Of a stretch of DNA of 64,000 bases, positions 24,487-36,190 are shown piece by piece. This DNA comes from Dillenia suffruticosa (taxonomy: Eukaryota; Streptophyta; Magnoliopsida; Dilleniales; Dilleniaceae). Position 1 is the first letter of the stretch. Every line of letters starts with the position of its first letter. Made by a program: the position numbers and the translations under genes. A model generated the notes under the pieces. The model had not been told where the DNA came from. It searched no databases and was given only the letters and a program-made list of their open reading frames with translations. The DNA lies in assembly GCA_033439265.1 (NCBI GenBank), contig JAVTVX010000018.1, forward strand, positions 9,532,501 through 9,596,500. Reading direction: 5' to 3'.

Positions 24487-24498
24487 ATTTGATACCAA
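24487..24498 (-). other. Degraded primer-binding site of Gypsy-B
   Basis: The plus strand GATTTGATACCA corresponds to the GCTCTGATACCA of Gypsy-A with two changes. It is followed by six bases and the LTR start at 24505. Confidence 0.75.
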
Positions 24499-24504
24499 CA
24501 GAAC

Positions 24505-26890
24505 TGTCATGCCCCAAACCGGGGTCATGAGCAGTCGCTCGTTACCCTAGATGCTGGCTTTATTTTTTCAGAAAATCGGATAGAATCTCCCCATATTTCG
24601 GAGGTCTCCCATGTATAATTTACCCTGTAATATTCACAACCATCCTGTCAATTTAATAAAAGGGTCATCCCGGCCTCACAACCATTAATCAAACCATAGC
24701 CGACAACCAAACAATGCAAAGCTATAGAAATTTCTAGTAGTCCTAGCCACAGATCTCTATTGTCATGCTAAACTAGAGTATGAGCAACAGCCATACCGAG
24801 CGGTTCTAAATGTTTATACACATGTATAATAAATTCTCAAGTTAACATTTTAAATACATATAGGTGCCTCAATGCAAGTGAACCGGGTCAATATGAGGGT
24901 TTTTCGAATAAATGTCCATAATTATATAGTCATCCCAAAAAATAAATAGATGAGTACATTGATCAAACTAAAATCTCCAATAATTATAGTGGAAGATATG
25001 GTAACATCCATACCCAACCCCGGTGCTATCAAGTCCACGTCACAAGTATGAAATCACAAAATTTTTCTTCAATCCAAGACTAATCATGTGGGAAAGAAAG
25101 TGAGGGGTGAGTATCTATAGGAGGATACTCAGCAAGTGAGAGGATTGATAATGTGCTATCAATATCGACGGCGAACTTGGAGTGTCAAAACATGTAACAT
25201 AATATCGAGTGTGCGAAAATAACGTGCTGTTTCAGAGTAAAACATATCCCAAGTCACACATTAGAAAATAACATATGCAACCATCCAGGTATCAAGTCAC
25301 ATATGTAGAGCCAGCCGAACAAACAACCCTGGCAATGGTCTACCTCGACCAAGGACAGGCGCATTGAGGGTTTTTACTATGCAAATATCAAATAATGACT
25401 CTCTACCCCAATGTTAGCCACATGCTACTCCAACTATCCTATAAATAATAATAATAATACGTATATATAGTCAGCCGTGTATGGTATCCTGCCTAGTGCT
25501 AGACAGGGGTAAACTCACATCCTCCCCAATGAGGGTTAACTTGGCACACCTATACACATGACGATCTAGTGGATACCTCCGGCCGAAACATATCCGGGCA
25601 CAAAGAATGCCTCTACCAAATGTCCTTCGTAGCTACGAAATGCTATAGGAAGCATATCACCATATCACCAAGTCGGCTGGACACGTAGCCCTATGCATCA
25701 CATCATCACGTCGGCTGGACATATAGCCCCATGCATCGTAACATAACGTTAGCCAGGCGTACAGCCCAAATAATACATGTAAATCCATTCAAAATTACAT
25801 GCCAATACAGTGAAAGTATTAAAATATGTCAATATGTTAAAAAAATGACACAATATCCAGTTATCAAACTCATGGATGTAAATAAATAAAATCAACAGTT
25901 GGGACACTTCAATGGTCACAAAAATATGTTTATCAAAATCCAAAAATTTAGTTTTCACACGTATAGAAATCATGTCGTTTGAAAATCGGTAAAATATGAT
26001 TTATCAATCAATAGTAGATGTTAGAGTCCCACTCACTTTTCTAGAGAGGGTGGTCACTCCCTATTTTTAAAATAAATCAAATCTGACTCCTTGAGTCTCC
26101 AAAAGATCAACCTAATCAGATCATCACAATTTAACATCAAATTTTCAAGTATTATAAGGTTTATCCATTTTCTCTAAGTTTGTACAAATCTAAATTCTTC
26201 AATTTATGAATACACTCTAATGTCCAGTTGTATTTCATTTATAAACAATTAACGTACTTTTAAACCAAATTTAATCCAACCCTAAAACCACTCAAGGTCG
26301 GAAAGAATGCTTAAAATAAATAATTTTTCTATAAGATGGAAAATTTTTGAAAAATCATACACTTTTCGATTTCCATCCAAATGTTTCAAGCCATATGTCA
26401 TTTTCAAGATATAGGAGTCTATTTTCATAATACGGAGATCGTATTTAAGTTGCCTATGAGCAGAACAATTTATAATGAGAAAGGCTGCATCAACCCTTGA
26501 ACTCAAATCCCAATTTCTGACTATTTTCATGCATAGGTCAATTTAAACTCCAAGGGAAACTATTCTAATCAACTTAATTTGATTGTATCATCCTGAACAG
26601 TCCCATTTCAAATAAATTCCTATATTAACCTAATGAACCGCATATAATGTCCGAAAATGCATTCATTTTGAATTTAATTTACATTCTAGCATATACAAGA
26701 CTTCTTATCCTAAATTTACCCTAAATTCAATAACCATGAAATCCCTCACCTAGGGTTTTCTCGAAGCACAGACTTTAGTCTGATTGTCTCCTAGATCACT
26801 CCAAAATCTGAAACGCTCCCTATCAAGACAAGATTTATTAGTTAGATCATAAACACTTAGATCCGAATCAAAAACCTAAATTAGTTTCCT
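24505..26890 (-). repeat. 5' LTR of Gypsy-B, incomplete
   Basis: The LTR starts TGTCATGCCCC and shares landmarks with the Gypsy-A LTR, such as CTACCTCGACCA followed by GCGCATT, and AATAGTAGA followed by GTCCCACTCA. The expected GGTGTTACA end is not found. The LTR-like sequence fades at about 26890, at the start of the GC-rich array. Confidence 0.7.
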
Positions 26891-26894
26891 GCGT

Positions 26895-27320
26895 AGAGGT
26901 TCGTGGGTTGTCACGGGCTCACGGGCCGTCGCGGGCTCGCGGGCTACAGCAGGCTCGTGGATTCGGGAGCTCACGAGTCAGTAGGCTAGCAGGTTTACAG
27001 GCCGCAGTGGGTTTCGCGGGCTGCAGTAGGCTTCGCGGGCTTGGGGGTTAGCAGGCTAGCAGGCTTGCGGGCCACAGTAGGCTTCGCGGCCCATAGTGGG
27101 CTTGCGGGTTGCGCACTAAATGGCTGGTGCTAGCTCGTGTGCAGGCGCGCTCACGAGCAGGCATACGCTCGCGAACTGGCTCGTGCTCATGGACTAAGGT
27201 GGTCACGGACTGAGCCGCGCTGTGTTCGCACTGTGCTCACGCTCGAGACTGAAGTACGCTCGCAAACTGAGGCACGCTATGTTCGCGTTGTGCTCACGCG
27301 GGATAGGGAGCACACAAGAA
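26895..27320. repeat. GC-rich degenerate tandem array
   Basis: Changed copies of a short unit around GCGGGCTCGCGGGCTACAG and later GCTCACGCTCG-type words follow one another. It is one of the most GC-rich stretches of the window, in otherwise AT-rich surroundings. Unit length varies (about 18 to 30 bases). No coding frame of known type is seen; the 108-codon frame starting at 27137 is composed of repeat words. Confidence 0.65.
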
Positions 27321-27329
27321 AGGGCACAT

Positions 27330-27962
27330 GTTATCTGAGTACTTACATACCAAAGGACACGACCCTTTGCCCAAAGATCACAACCTTTCGTGCCACATCA
27401 AGAAATCATCAAGCAATTGGATCTAAGAGAGAAAAGGAGACAATTGCATGTGTCAAGAAATAAGCAAGAAGGCCATAACTCAAAAGGATAGGAAACACAC
27501 TATGTGAGGAGACGCCATCACATGAGCAAACCGCTTACAAGAATGCATCATGACATGAGCAACCTGCACATGCACATGGGCACATGCCAATGGAATGTGA
27601 AGTAATATCACGGCACAAAGAGACATGAGACAGAACACCACTGCTCAAGGAATTAGCATCATTGCTCGAGGAGATAGGACCATTGCTCGATGGATGCACT
27701 TTGGTGCACGAGCCAGCGTGCCAATGGCCTAATGCCAGCAGCCGAGCCAGTGTGCCACACTCTAATGCTAGTGCCTAAGTCAGTGTGCCATACTCCGGTA
27801 CCACAACATGAGCCAACATGTAACGAATAAGTGCCATCGCATGAGCAATCTAGTGCCAACGCACAATGCATGCACTAGCAACCGAAAGGCCATCAAATTT
27901 GTGTATTTTTATTAGGTATTTAATGAGTAAAATAAAGACAAAAGTAACTACCTAGTAGTTAA
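27330..27962 (+). repeat. R1 repeat copy 3, left part
   Basis: The plus strand of this block matches the minus strand of R1 copies 1 and 2, for example around ATCATCAAGCAATTG, AGCAAGAAGGCC and ATGTGAGGAGACGCCAT. It is thus inverted relative to them. It contains a 33-base degenerate tandem array at 27707-27875. The continuation of R1 is found at 30386, so about 2.4 kb is inserted between. Confidence 0.6.
27707..27875. repeat. 33-base degenerate tandem repeat
   Basis: Around five units share the pattern GAGCCAGYGTGCCA followed by about 19 less conserved bases, with GAGCCAGTGTGCCACAC the best copy. Spacing stays near 33 bases. Confidence 0.6.
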
Positions 27963-30385
27963 TGTTTTTAAGAGTTATAATATAAGGTCCAATTCTTAGA
28001 AAACATTATGGTATGCAATTTCATTTGCATTTCTATTTATCACGCTTAAATTCTTTCGCATCGTATTGTGATTAATTAAATGTACTATGATTTTAGATGT
28101 AATTGCAATACATGTTTTGATTTTTATGTTTATGATTTTAACTAGAGATCGGGTATATTGAACTTAGTATAGACTATGGAATATAGTGGCCAATGAAAAT
28201 GATCGAAATAATGCAACAAGAGAACTAGATTAGGGTTTGGTGTGGAACTCACAAAAGGAAAAAAAAAAGAAAAAGAAAAAGAAAAGGAAAAGGAAAAAAA
28301 ATAAAATAAAAAATAATTTGGGGATACTATGACACATTATCACCCATCACATGGCACCCTTACTTTTGACACCTTACCATACTTGGGCTCTACATTCCAC
28401 TTAAGTAGAGAGAGAGCGGAAGGAGAAGCTAGTGACATAACCATTTTCTCCCTAAAAACTCAATTCTCAGATTTCCTCTTCCCCCTGCACAAACCCACCC
28501 TAACCTCCATTAAAACAACCCTTTAAGTTTGAAATAACACACTTCCATCCATATATATGTTAACCTTAGCCTTTGGGAAGTGAAAGCAAGTATAAAACAC
28601 CTATAGAATAAGTTAGAAATCCAAAGAAAGATTGGAGAGAAAAGAAAGAAAAACTCAAACGAAGAATTATAAGTTTGAAACAAGTATCTTGTCTGTGTTT
28701 GTTAAATTGATACCTAATAATGTTATAAAACATATTTTTGATATAATTGTGCTATTGGAATTTGGAGAAAATGAATTAGGGAAAAGAGAATCTCGTCCTT
28801 AAATGAAACTCTAGAATTTTGTATGCTGGATAGCATGACCATGCCCTATTGTTTATTCAATTTCCTTTTCTGCACAATTGCAAATTGAGTAGAGTTTTCT
28901 TCTAAAGAAACTAAACTTCCATAGCTTTAAAATGAGATAAAATTTAAAAAGTTTCATTAAGAAATGAATTTTTGGTAAATTTCAAAGTGTCACATTTTCT
29001 ATAGAAAATCATGTTTCTATCGGTTTTTGTATTGAATTTTGTCTCAATTGTTGCTGCCTTTTAAGCTGAATTAGGCTAACCTCTAAACATAAATATTGTA
29101 GTTTTGTGTCTTATCTTTAACTGACCACTAGAATTACCTCGATTCGATATATGTAGAAGAAGTTATATTAATTTTTCTATAACTATGCAAGTTATATTGT
29201 GAATTTTGGACTTAACATTGTTTGATATGGTGTCTTTGTGCCAATGGGTATGAAATCTTACTATGAGTCCTATGTAATCCTTGTAATGAATTGGAATCTT
29301 TATGATTATTATTCATGTGAATATAAAGTAATATAATGAGAAAGTGATACTATGGTGATTTCTCATAAACCTTCTTGAAGCCTACGAGCGACATCTAAGG
29401 AGTACAATTGGTATATAGAGTTTTGAAAATTTTGTGAAGCCTGCGGGTGAAACTTAAGGAACTATTGATCATCTCTTCTCTTTACAAAGGTAAAATTAGA
29501 AACAGTTGAAATGTTTGAGGTGTCTAACATAAAAAGACCTAAATTTCATTTAAAAATACCGAATTTTGGTTTGCTCTTCTAGACCCTCATATACTAAATT
29601 GGTTTAACATTCTATCCCTTTCTTTATATATCAATTGAAATTGGAATAACAAGGTAGAGAAGGATAATAAATCTAGAGTCGTAATTGCTTATATTCCTTT
29701 GGGATTGATTGAGATAACGTGTATCTCTTGTGTACCCTCTATTGCATGTTGGTATTGATATTTCTATACTTGCTTACTTGACATGCATGCTATTGGTTTC
29801 CTGTGTACTTACTTAGTTTATACTAACTCCGATATCCTCATTTTCAGGTGATCTGGGAGATGAGAGGGAAGCCTAGGGTATAGGCATTTGAGTTGAGGGA
29901 TTTAGATCCCTACCCATCGTGGACCCCTTTTTCTTTTGTTTGAGGCATGTTAGTATTTGTTTTCTTTTTAATGGTTTGGGATGTATTTCTATATAGATGT
30001 ATAGTTTGACACATAAAAATCTATTATATATAGTTTTATGAATATGATGTTCATATACTATAGTATGTTATGCTGGGCTACCAGGAGGGCCATTGGTGCC
30101 AGCTTATTTAATAATAGAAGTGTCATATTAATCTAGATCAAGTTTCATATTAACGCCAGGTAGCTAAATAGTTACTGAATAAGGGAGACTCTATCGATAT
30201 GTTATTTGGTAGGAACAAGTAACTTATTTTTTTTTTAATATAAATCTCTTTCTGTGTTATCACACACGGGGAGTGCGACTGTCGCGAGTCCAAACGTCGC
30301 ATTTTAATTGGGTTAATTACTTCCGCATTTGCATGTTTATCTCCTTTTGCTAGGGGGTACGACACATGGATAGCGGGTTGTCACA
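27963..30385 (+). mobile_element. Probable solo LTR of a gypsy-type element
   Basis: This block interrupts R1 copy 3. It ends with GGGTTGTCACA at 30385, preceded by GTGCGACTGTCGCGAGTCC, which resembles the end of the Gypsy-A LTR on its own strand. A TATATATG near 28550 followed by an A/G-rich transcribed-type stretch may be its promoter. A purine tract lies at 28252-28316. No coding frame is present. The left boundary (27963) is a guess from where R1 similarity stops; no target duplication was confirmed. Confidence 0.4.
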
Positions 30386-30710
30386 TATTAGAAGGTATTA
30401 TTAATTGTTAGTGGGTGTTAAATGTTAGGAAACCCTTTGCCTTCCAGCCCTCACCTATAAACAGGGCAGTCTGCTGTCATTGTAAACATCAAGAAAAGTT
30501 AAGGAAAAATACCAAAGAGTTTCTCTTATCTTCTCTTTCGAGAGAATCAGGGCCTTATGGGTGCTTATGACCCCTTAGATTGCATCACTACTGCGTGATA
30601 TAGGCTTTTGTCTTTTGACAAATCCATTAAAGGCAAATTCAAATCGACTTCACCTTCTCCACCCCCTTTCCTATTCCACCATCACTTTTGTAGTGTGCCA
30701 ACTTAGTGCA
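30386..30710 (+). repeat. R1 repeat copy 3, right part (LTR-like)
   Basis: Matches the minus strand at about 11420-11790. It has CCTATAAACAGGG as a TATA-like element, then a pyrimidine-rich leader-like TCTCTTATCTTCTCTTTC, then GACCCCTTAG. That arrangement is usual in LTR promoters. Confidence 0.5.
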
Positions 30711-32530
30711 TTGGACATGGGTGCCATGTGCTAAGGTGTACTCCACACCCTTCCACCCTAACCTCTCCAAGCCAAACCATTAACCGCACGAGCTTCCTAG
30801 GCTGCAGGCCATCTCTCGTGCCATAACCCATAGATTGCAAACTAAGTGGTACCCCGACCAAGGGAACACATCAGTTGCTCATGTCCTTAGGCTTTTGAAG
30901 TGTTCTATATAGAGCAAACTTTATGCAAGTAGACTACTGCTCATTAGCAATCGACTTGCCCATGTTTTATATATGGGAGTGTCAACACCCAAGCATCAAG
31001 GTGTTGATACCACACTTTCAAAATTAGAAATTTTCTATGTCATGATATGCTGAGTGAACTAGGGTGAAACAGCAAGTCAATTTGGCCATTTGCCTTGTAT
31101 GATTATATGTTATGGCCTAATGCAATAACTTGTGGCATATGTGACATGCTTATGTTCATGTCATGCTCGTGCGATGCTAATGCCATACTAATGCTATGTT
31201 CATGCTAACCTCATGCTATGCTTGTGCCATGCTCATACATTACACTAAGTGCTCAGTGCTTGAGTAGACTGGTAGTATAGTGCATGCCAACTAGGCTAAC
31301 TTTCTTATGAGCTATACCATGTCCATAGCCATGTAGTGTGGACACCTCAACCTCCAAGTGTCAACATCCATGCATGTGCTCACTTAGTTACTCTACATCC
31401 AAGGCAAGTGAGATGACTTGGTGTCCTAAGCTGGTTAACCGGTGCTAACATGTGAGTGCAATGTAGTGCAATGGCATGTGTCCTGCTAATGTTGTGACAT
31501 GCATTTGACTCATGGCTAGACATATGCCTTGGCATGTGGCACAGCATGCATTGCAGTATGTGATACGCTATGTGTTAATGTATATAGTGTGCTCTATGTC
31601 CTGCTGGTGTTAAGACCTATGACATGTGTTACAACTCATACTTTGTATGCAATGCCTTGTGTTTGTCATGTTTGGTGAGCTAGTATGTGTATCATCCTTC
31701 TTGCATGAATTTGTCTAAGTGTCAAGAGTGTAAGTCGACTTGAGACTTGTAGTAGGACAGCTTGACCTAACTATATTGTGTCATATATTCATTTTGACGG
31801 TTATTATTCAACTATAAGGATTTCAAAAATTAGTTTATTTCGTTAAGCTAATTGTGTGAGTTGGCTAGTAGTTATGAGAAAGTCGACTTATGCTAAGTGC
31901 CTAACTTAACTTTGTCTATGTAGAATAAGCAAGTCAACTAGCAAAAGTGGGTGAATCGACTTGTCTTAAGTTGTGAGTTGCCTAAATGTTTTAAATCGAT
32001 CCTATACTTGTCCTAACTCCATATAAACCAATCTTTCATTAATCTGACATGTCTTTTTCATCCTTAACTCACTTGAGCTCAAACTCATTTTGCCAACAAT
32101 GACAATGATAGTACGATATAAATCTCTCCTCATATTGAGGTTGTGTTTCACTTGAATGGGCACATTTAGAACAATATCGATGATATGACCAATGTGGTGG
32201 AGTACAAGAGTATCCAATATGACAGATCCCAAACAATATTTATTTCATCCGCTTATGATTTGCTTGAAAATTTGGGATTGTGTCTTGAGGGTCTTCTACC
32301 ACTGTTGGAAAATTGGCAAAACACTCTCACACCTCCTCACTCGTTAACCTTGGTGGTGGATTATTAGTGTAAGCCTATCCTTTGATGAGTTATTGTTTAT
32401 CATGTCTTGTTAGCAAAAACACTAAGGTATGTGTACACTTTTCATGTCTTGAAAGTAAAAACCTTGGTGGTGGAAAATTGGCAAAACACTGTGGTACGAG
32501 TTGTGCTATCTCCTCATGCTCCATTTCTTG
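30711..32530. other. Repeat-like sequence without recognised genes
   Basis: 31130-31560 is full of CATGCT and ATGCC words in a loose repeat. 31730-31990 has several GTCGACTT-type words. Around 32300 and 32480 the phrase GGAAAATTGGCAAAACACT appears twice, in the flank of Copia-A. The frames here (for example 32002-32232 on the minus strand) match no family I know. Confidence 0.4.
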
Positions 32531-33029
32531 TGTTGGAATATGCCCATTGGTGGGACATTTTGGTAAGAGTGGGATAATGGGGTAACTCCCATTATCCCAT
32601 TAACTACCCATTAACTATCATTGATCTTGGTAACTCCCCAATTAAACCAAAAGATGACACTTACTCTTGGTTGATAAAATGAGACAGAACAGGCTCTCTT
32701 CCTGCCTATGAGTACAGCAGCCATGTGAGAAGTCAAAGGCTACGGTTTGATTTTCATGAGGCACATACATTCTCTTGAGAGAGAAAGTCATGTGGGTTGG
32801 AGATTTTCGCGTAGGAAAATCTCCCTCGTTAGAGGATTCACCGGACATGAGGCTTGAGGCATCGTGGATTTGTGGTGGTGGTTCAATTGCGTGATCACCA
32901 TCCGACCGTGCGATCCGTTCGAGAGACATCGCGACACGGTTGATTTTTGGAAACCGCCCTGTCATGTTACTTATCTGAACAATTTTGATTTATTTATTTA
33001 CACTTCCGCATGTGCAATTAAATCCAACA
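32531..33029 (+). repeat. 5' LTR of Copia-A
   Basis: Starts TGTTGGAATATG and ends AAATCCAACA, giving TG...CA termini with the short inverted repeat TGTTGGA / TCCAACA. Confidence 0.95.
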
Positions 33030-33030
33030 T

Positions 33031-33042
33031 TGGTATCAAAGC
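33031..33042 (+). other. Primer-binding site of Copia-A
   Basis: TGGTATCAAAGC, one mismatch from the TGGTATCAGAGC site for initiator methionine tRNA, one base after the LTR. Confidence 0.9.
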
Positions 33043-34199
33043 AATCGTTGGATTTAATTAAAATTATTTTCAGAATTATTTTTGGGGTATAAAAATTTTT
33101 GGGGTTCGGATCACGTATGAGTTTCGTGAATCCAAGAATACCGTAGTAAAACCCATGGCCCAAGGATTGCAAAAATAATTTTTGTTTAATTTTCGGAGCA
33201 TATTTAGGCCATGAAAAATCCGGTCGAAATTTACGATCATACGAAATTTAAACCTTAGATCTATGGCTTTAGAGGGTGGATCGATATATGAAAATGGTTT
33301 ATTTTTGCTCCTTGCATCCTGATCTATATTTTCATATATTTTGTTATGAGTTTTGGATGTTGGAAACTGGGATTTCCGAATGGCCGTGGAAGGTCATGAC
33401 TGAGGTCGTTGAGTTCCACCATTTTTGAGCTTGAATCCTTCTAAAATCAACTATAGGATGTTTGGAGGATGCCCAGTAATTTTTTCCAATCAAAAAATGC
33501 GAGAAAAAGTAGCCGAAAATGAGTTTTCCGGTACCGGGTCAAAAGACCCGTTACAGAACCCGTCAGGCGAAGAAGACCCATTGACCAACCTAGTCAGACT
33601 TGGCCGCCGACCCAGGAGACACGGCTCAACGCATGAAAGCACGTGAGCCGTGCACCACGACAGGGCACGCGTGACCCAAGCCGTGCCTGGTGCGTGGCAA
33701 CGCATGTGAGGCACGCCGCGCGTCTGGCGTATTAGCCCAGCAGCTACCAAATCGTGGAGGCGCGCATCAGCGCGTGGAGGCTCACTGCCGGCATGTGGCG
33801 GCACGTGTGGGCCCCGGCGGCGTGTCAGGTCACTTAAAATGGAATTTTTCAATTTTCTGAGGGTCCTATCTCTATGATTGTGACTTTTTGTAGGTTTTTG
33901 TATGTCGATTCAAAGTCCGAATGGCAAAATACAATTTCGGGTTGTGGTGTATGGTATCCGTTGACTCATACGCTAGCTTTAGAGTCTATATTTAGAATTA
34001 TTTTGGACTTATTGATTCATAGGCGCACAAAATATGATAATAAGTATCACCAAGTCACAAATGTCTTTCTTACTACATTGAGAATTGTCGTATTAGATTT
34101 TTGCGAGAAGTGTAAACTGAATGATGTAATCTGTGAGATTTCACATCAATAGATTCAATTTATTTTCGAGAGGAAAAATCTAACTAAAATCCAAGGTAC
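33043..34199 (+). other. Copia-A leader with a GC-rich segment
   Basis: This is untranslated-type sequence between the primer site and gag. 33520-33830 is markedly GC-rich, with many CGTG and GGCACG words. Copia-B has a matching GC-rich leader at about 54110-54520. Open frames on both strands here (33425-33646 and 33490-33852) come from base composition and match nothing I know. Confidence 0.6.
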
Positions 34200-34730
34200 G
34201 AGATGGTAGGCCCCAGGATGGGCACCACACCTCAGGATAGACGAAAAGGGTTGATCATACAATGATACAATATTTGATACAAATATCGAGATGATCAACG
34301 AATTAAGAAATACGGACGAGCCAATTTTGGATGGAATTCAAGTACTGGGTTTGATCCAATCTTTTACCTGATTCATTGAAAACTATGAAATCTCATCTCA
34401 CGCTTGATGAAAGTATTCGTACTTTCGTTGATATGAATAGGTGTTATGAGCTCGATGAGGAGCAGCTGGAGGCGAGTAGGCCACACTCGAGTTATGCTTA
34501 TTCAAAGGAGTCGAGTAACGACTCCCATGGTACTAAGCCAACAGTATAAACATGTGAACGAGACTCAAGATCCAGACAACAAAAACCATCCGAGAAAACT
34601 GACAACAAGGTATAAAAAGCGTAAGGAGAAAGAATTTGATTAGACCAATGTGAAGTGTTACATCTGAAGTAGACTTGGTCATTTCACTTGTGAGTGTGAC
34701 GAGTGAAAAAGAATATCCTTCTTCTTTACA
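34200..34730 (+). pseudogene. Copia-A gag remnant
   Basis: Only fragments of frame remain. The clearest sign is the nucleocapsid knuckle at 34656-34697: cysteine, two residues, then a TGA where the second cysteine should be, then the histidine in RLGHF and the final cysteine. Upstream, fragments such as HVNETQDPD and KKRKEKEF give a basic linker. Copia-B has matching DNA on the minus strand at about 53040-53400. Confidence 0.7.
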
Positions 34731-34781
34731 TGGTTTGAGCTTTGTCTCATTCACTGTAATGCTCGCTGATTTCTCTCCTTT

Positions 34782-35150
34782 GTGGATTGAAAAATCAGGA
34801 GCAACCGATCACGTAACTCGAGATAAGAGTGCGTAAAAAGAGTTCTGTCAAGTGAATCCTTAAGTTAGGAGGATTAACATCAAGGACAGAGCATTTGTCT
34901 TCGATAGAGGGAACGACACTTGGCATGACGTTCTTAATACTCCAAGTATTCGACGAAACTTGAATTTAGTACCTTGTCTAAGATTGATTAGGATATGCAA
35001 TAAAATCATCTGTTTTAATAAATACGACAATTCTCTGAATTGTTTTGGTTTTAATCCATGATGGATTGTATGCGGTGGGTGCTGCTCCTTCTAATGGTTT
35101 CTTGTCATTCTCATATTGTCTTTACATCTGATTGCGTAGATAATGATGTA
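34782..35150 (+). pseudogene. Copia-A protease and pre-integrase remnant
   Basis: The stretch at 34782-34820 reads WIEKSGATDHVTRDKS; copia proteases normally have DSGA here, so the catalytic aspartate is lysine. Copia-B shows lysine at the same place. About 34940-34985 gives NIRRNLNLV-like sequence, and a LGHIGQ reading follows at about 35168, as in pre-integrase regions. Stops occur throughout. Confidence 0.75.
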
Positions 35151-36190
35151 AATTAATGACGTAGTAGACTTGGACACATAGGGCAAGTAATGATAAATTA
35201 GTTAGCAGCAAGAGGTTTGTTGAACCCACTAACCAGATTCGAATCGCCCGTATGTGAGTTTTTGCCTAGCCGACAAAATGATGAGAAAACCATTTAGCAA
35301 TGCAATGAGAGCTAGGACTCCATTGCAGTTCAACCACTGTGAGATTTGTGGCCCTATAAGTATGAGAGCTAGAAATGGAGCTATGTAGATAATGATGCTC
35401 ATAGACGCTTACACGCATTACGGTTCATCTATCTGATCTCGTATAAGTCTGAGACATTGGAATGCTTAAGGAGGTTCATTAGCTATCAGTTAGATTTGAG
35501 AGTGGAGACTCTCAGAACCGATCGGAGACGCAAGTATTCGTCTAATCTACACAGGGAGCTCTGTTTCGAGAAGAGTATTACGAGATTACTGACTATTCCT
35601 GCTACTTCTCAGTAAAACGGAGTAGTCGAGATAAGGAATAAGACTTTGTTGGAATGGTGAGGTCTATGATGGCACAGATCAATATGTCCATCTCCCATTG
35701 GAAAGATGTTTTATTGGCTATAGTCTACGTCCTCAACTATGTCTCATTAAAGTTTGCAGTCAGTTCCCCATTTGAGCTTTAGACAAGGAGGCAGCCTAAC
35801 CTTAGCCACTTAAGTTTATGGGGTTGTGCCCATATTTCTCACATCCACATGGTAAGTTAGGCCCACGAGAAAATACGTGTTCTTAGGCAAACATATGGAC
35901 GGCACTGTAATCGAAATTGAGTCTCGTAATACCACATTTCTTAAGAATGATTTCCCTAATAGAGGTGAAATCAATCTAGACCTTACTTTTTATGAGATGG
36001 ATGAGTCTAGTGACTCGGGGAGTCCAGCGGTGGGATACAAGAATCTACTTCGGATCTTGATCTCAGTGGGAGCGATCTATCAAGAGGTAAAGATTTTTCT
36101 CTCTTCATAAGAGCATCGAGGATGCATACTTAAACGTCGCTTCCTGATTGAGGGTGAATACCTCATTGTGACTCTTGAGATGATGATAAA
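35151..36190 (+). pseudogene. Copia-A integrase remnant
   Basis: Fragments read CEICGPISMRARNGAM, which corresponds to the start of the copia integrase core, LIDAYTHYGSS, and later QSSS-like and LLEMVRSMMAQ-like pieces after small shifts. About 35700-35830 matches the usual LNYVSLK region. Stops and shifts are frequent, and catalytic residues cannot all be assigned. Confidence 0.7.

Larger units (their letters stand above)
20786..26890 (-). mobile_element. Gypsy-B: truncated relative of Gypsy-A
   Basis: The coding part lines up with Gypsy-A in the same orientation: gag (24275 leftwards), protease, RT, RNase H and a short integrase-tail piece. It begins abruptly near 20786 at a point matching Gypsy-A position 1676, so the chromodomain tail and 3' LTR are missing. 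Two internal deletions are visible, at about 21025 and 22327. The 5' LTR starts at 24505 and is recognisable to about 26890, where a GC-rich array takes over. No target duplication can be assigned. Confidence 0.88.

Noticed and set aside
33536-33549. GGGTC-AAAA-GACCC hairpin in the Copia-A leader, with a similar GGGTC/GACCC pair at 54280-54295 in Copia-B
   Set aside because: When the leaders are lined up, the two hairpins are not at matching places, so a conserved signal is not supported.
33490-33852. 120-codon minus-strand frame in the Copia-A leader
   Set aside because: It lies in a GC-rich stretch where stops are rare by composition and has no similarity I recognise; the element is transcribed from the other strand.
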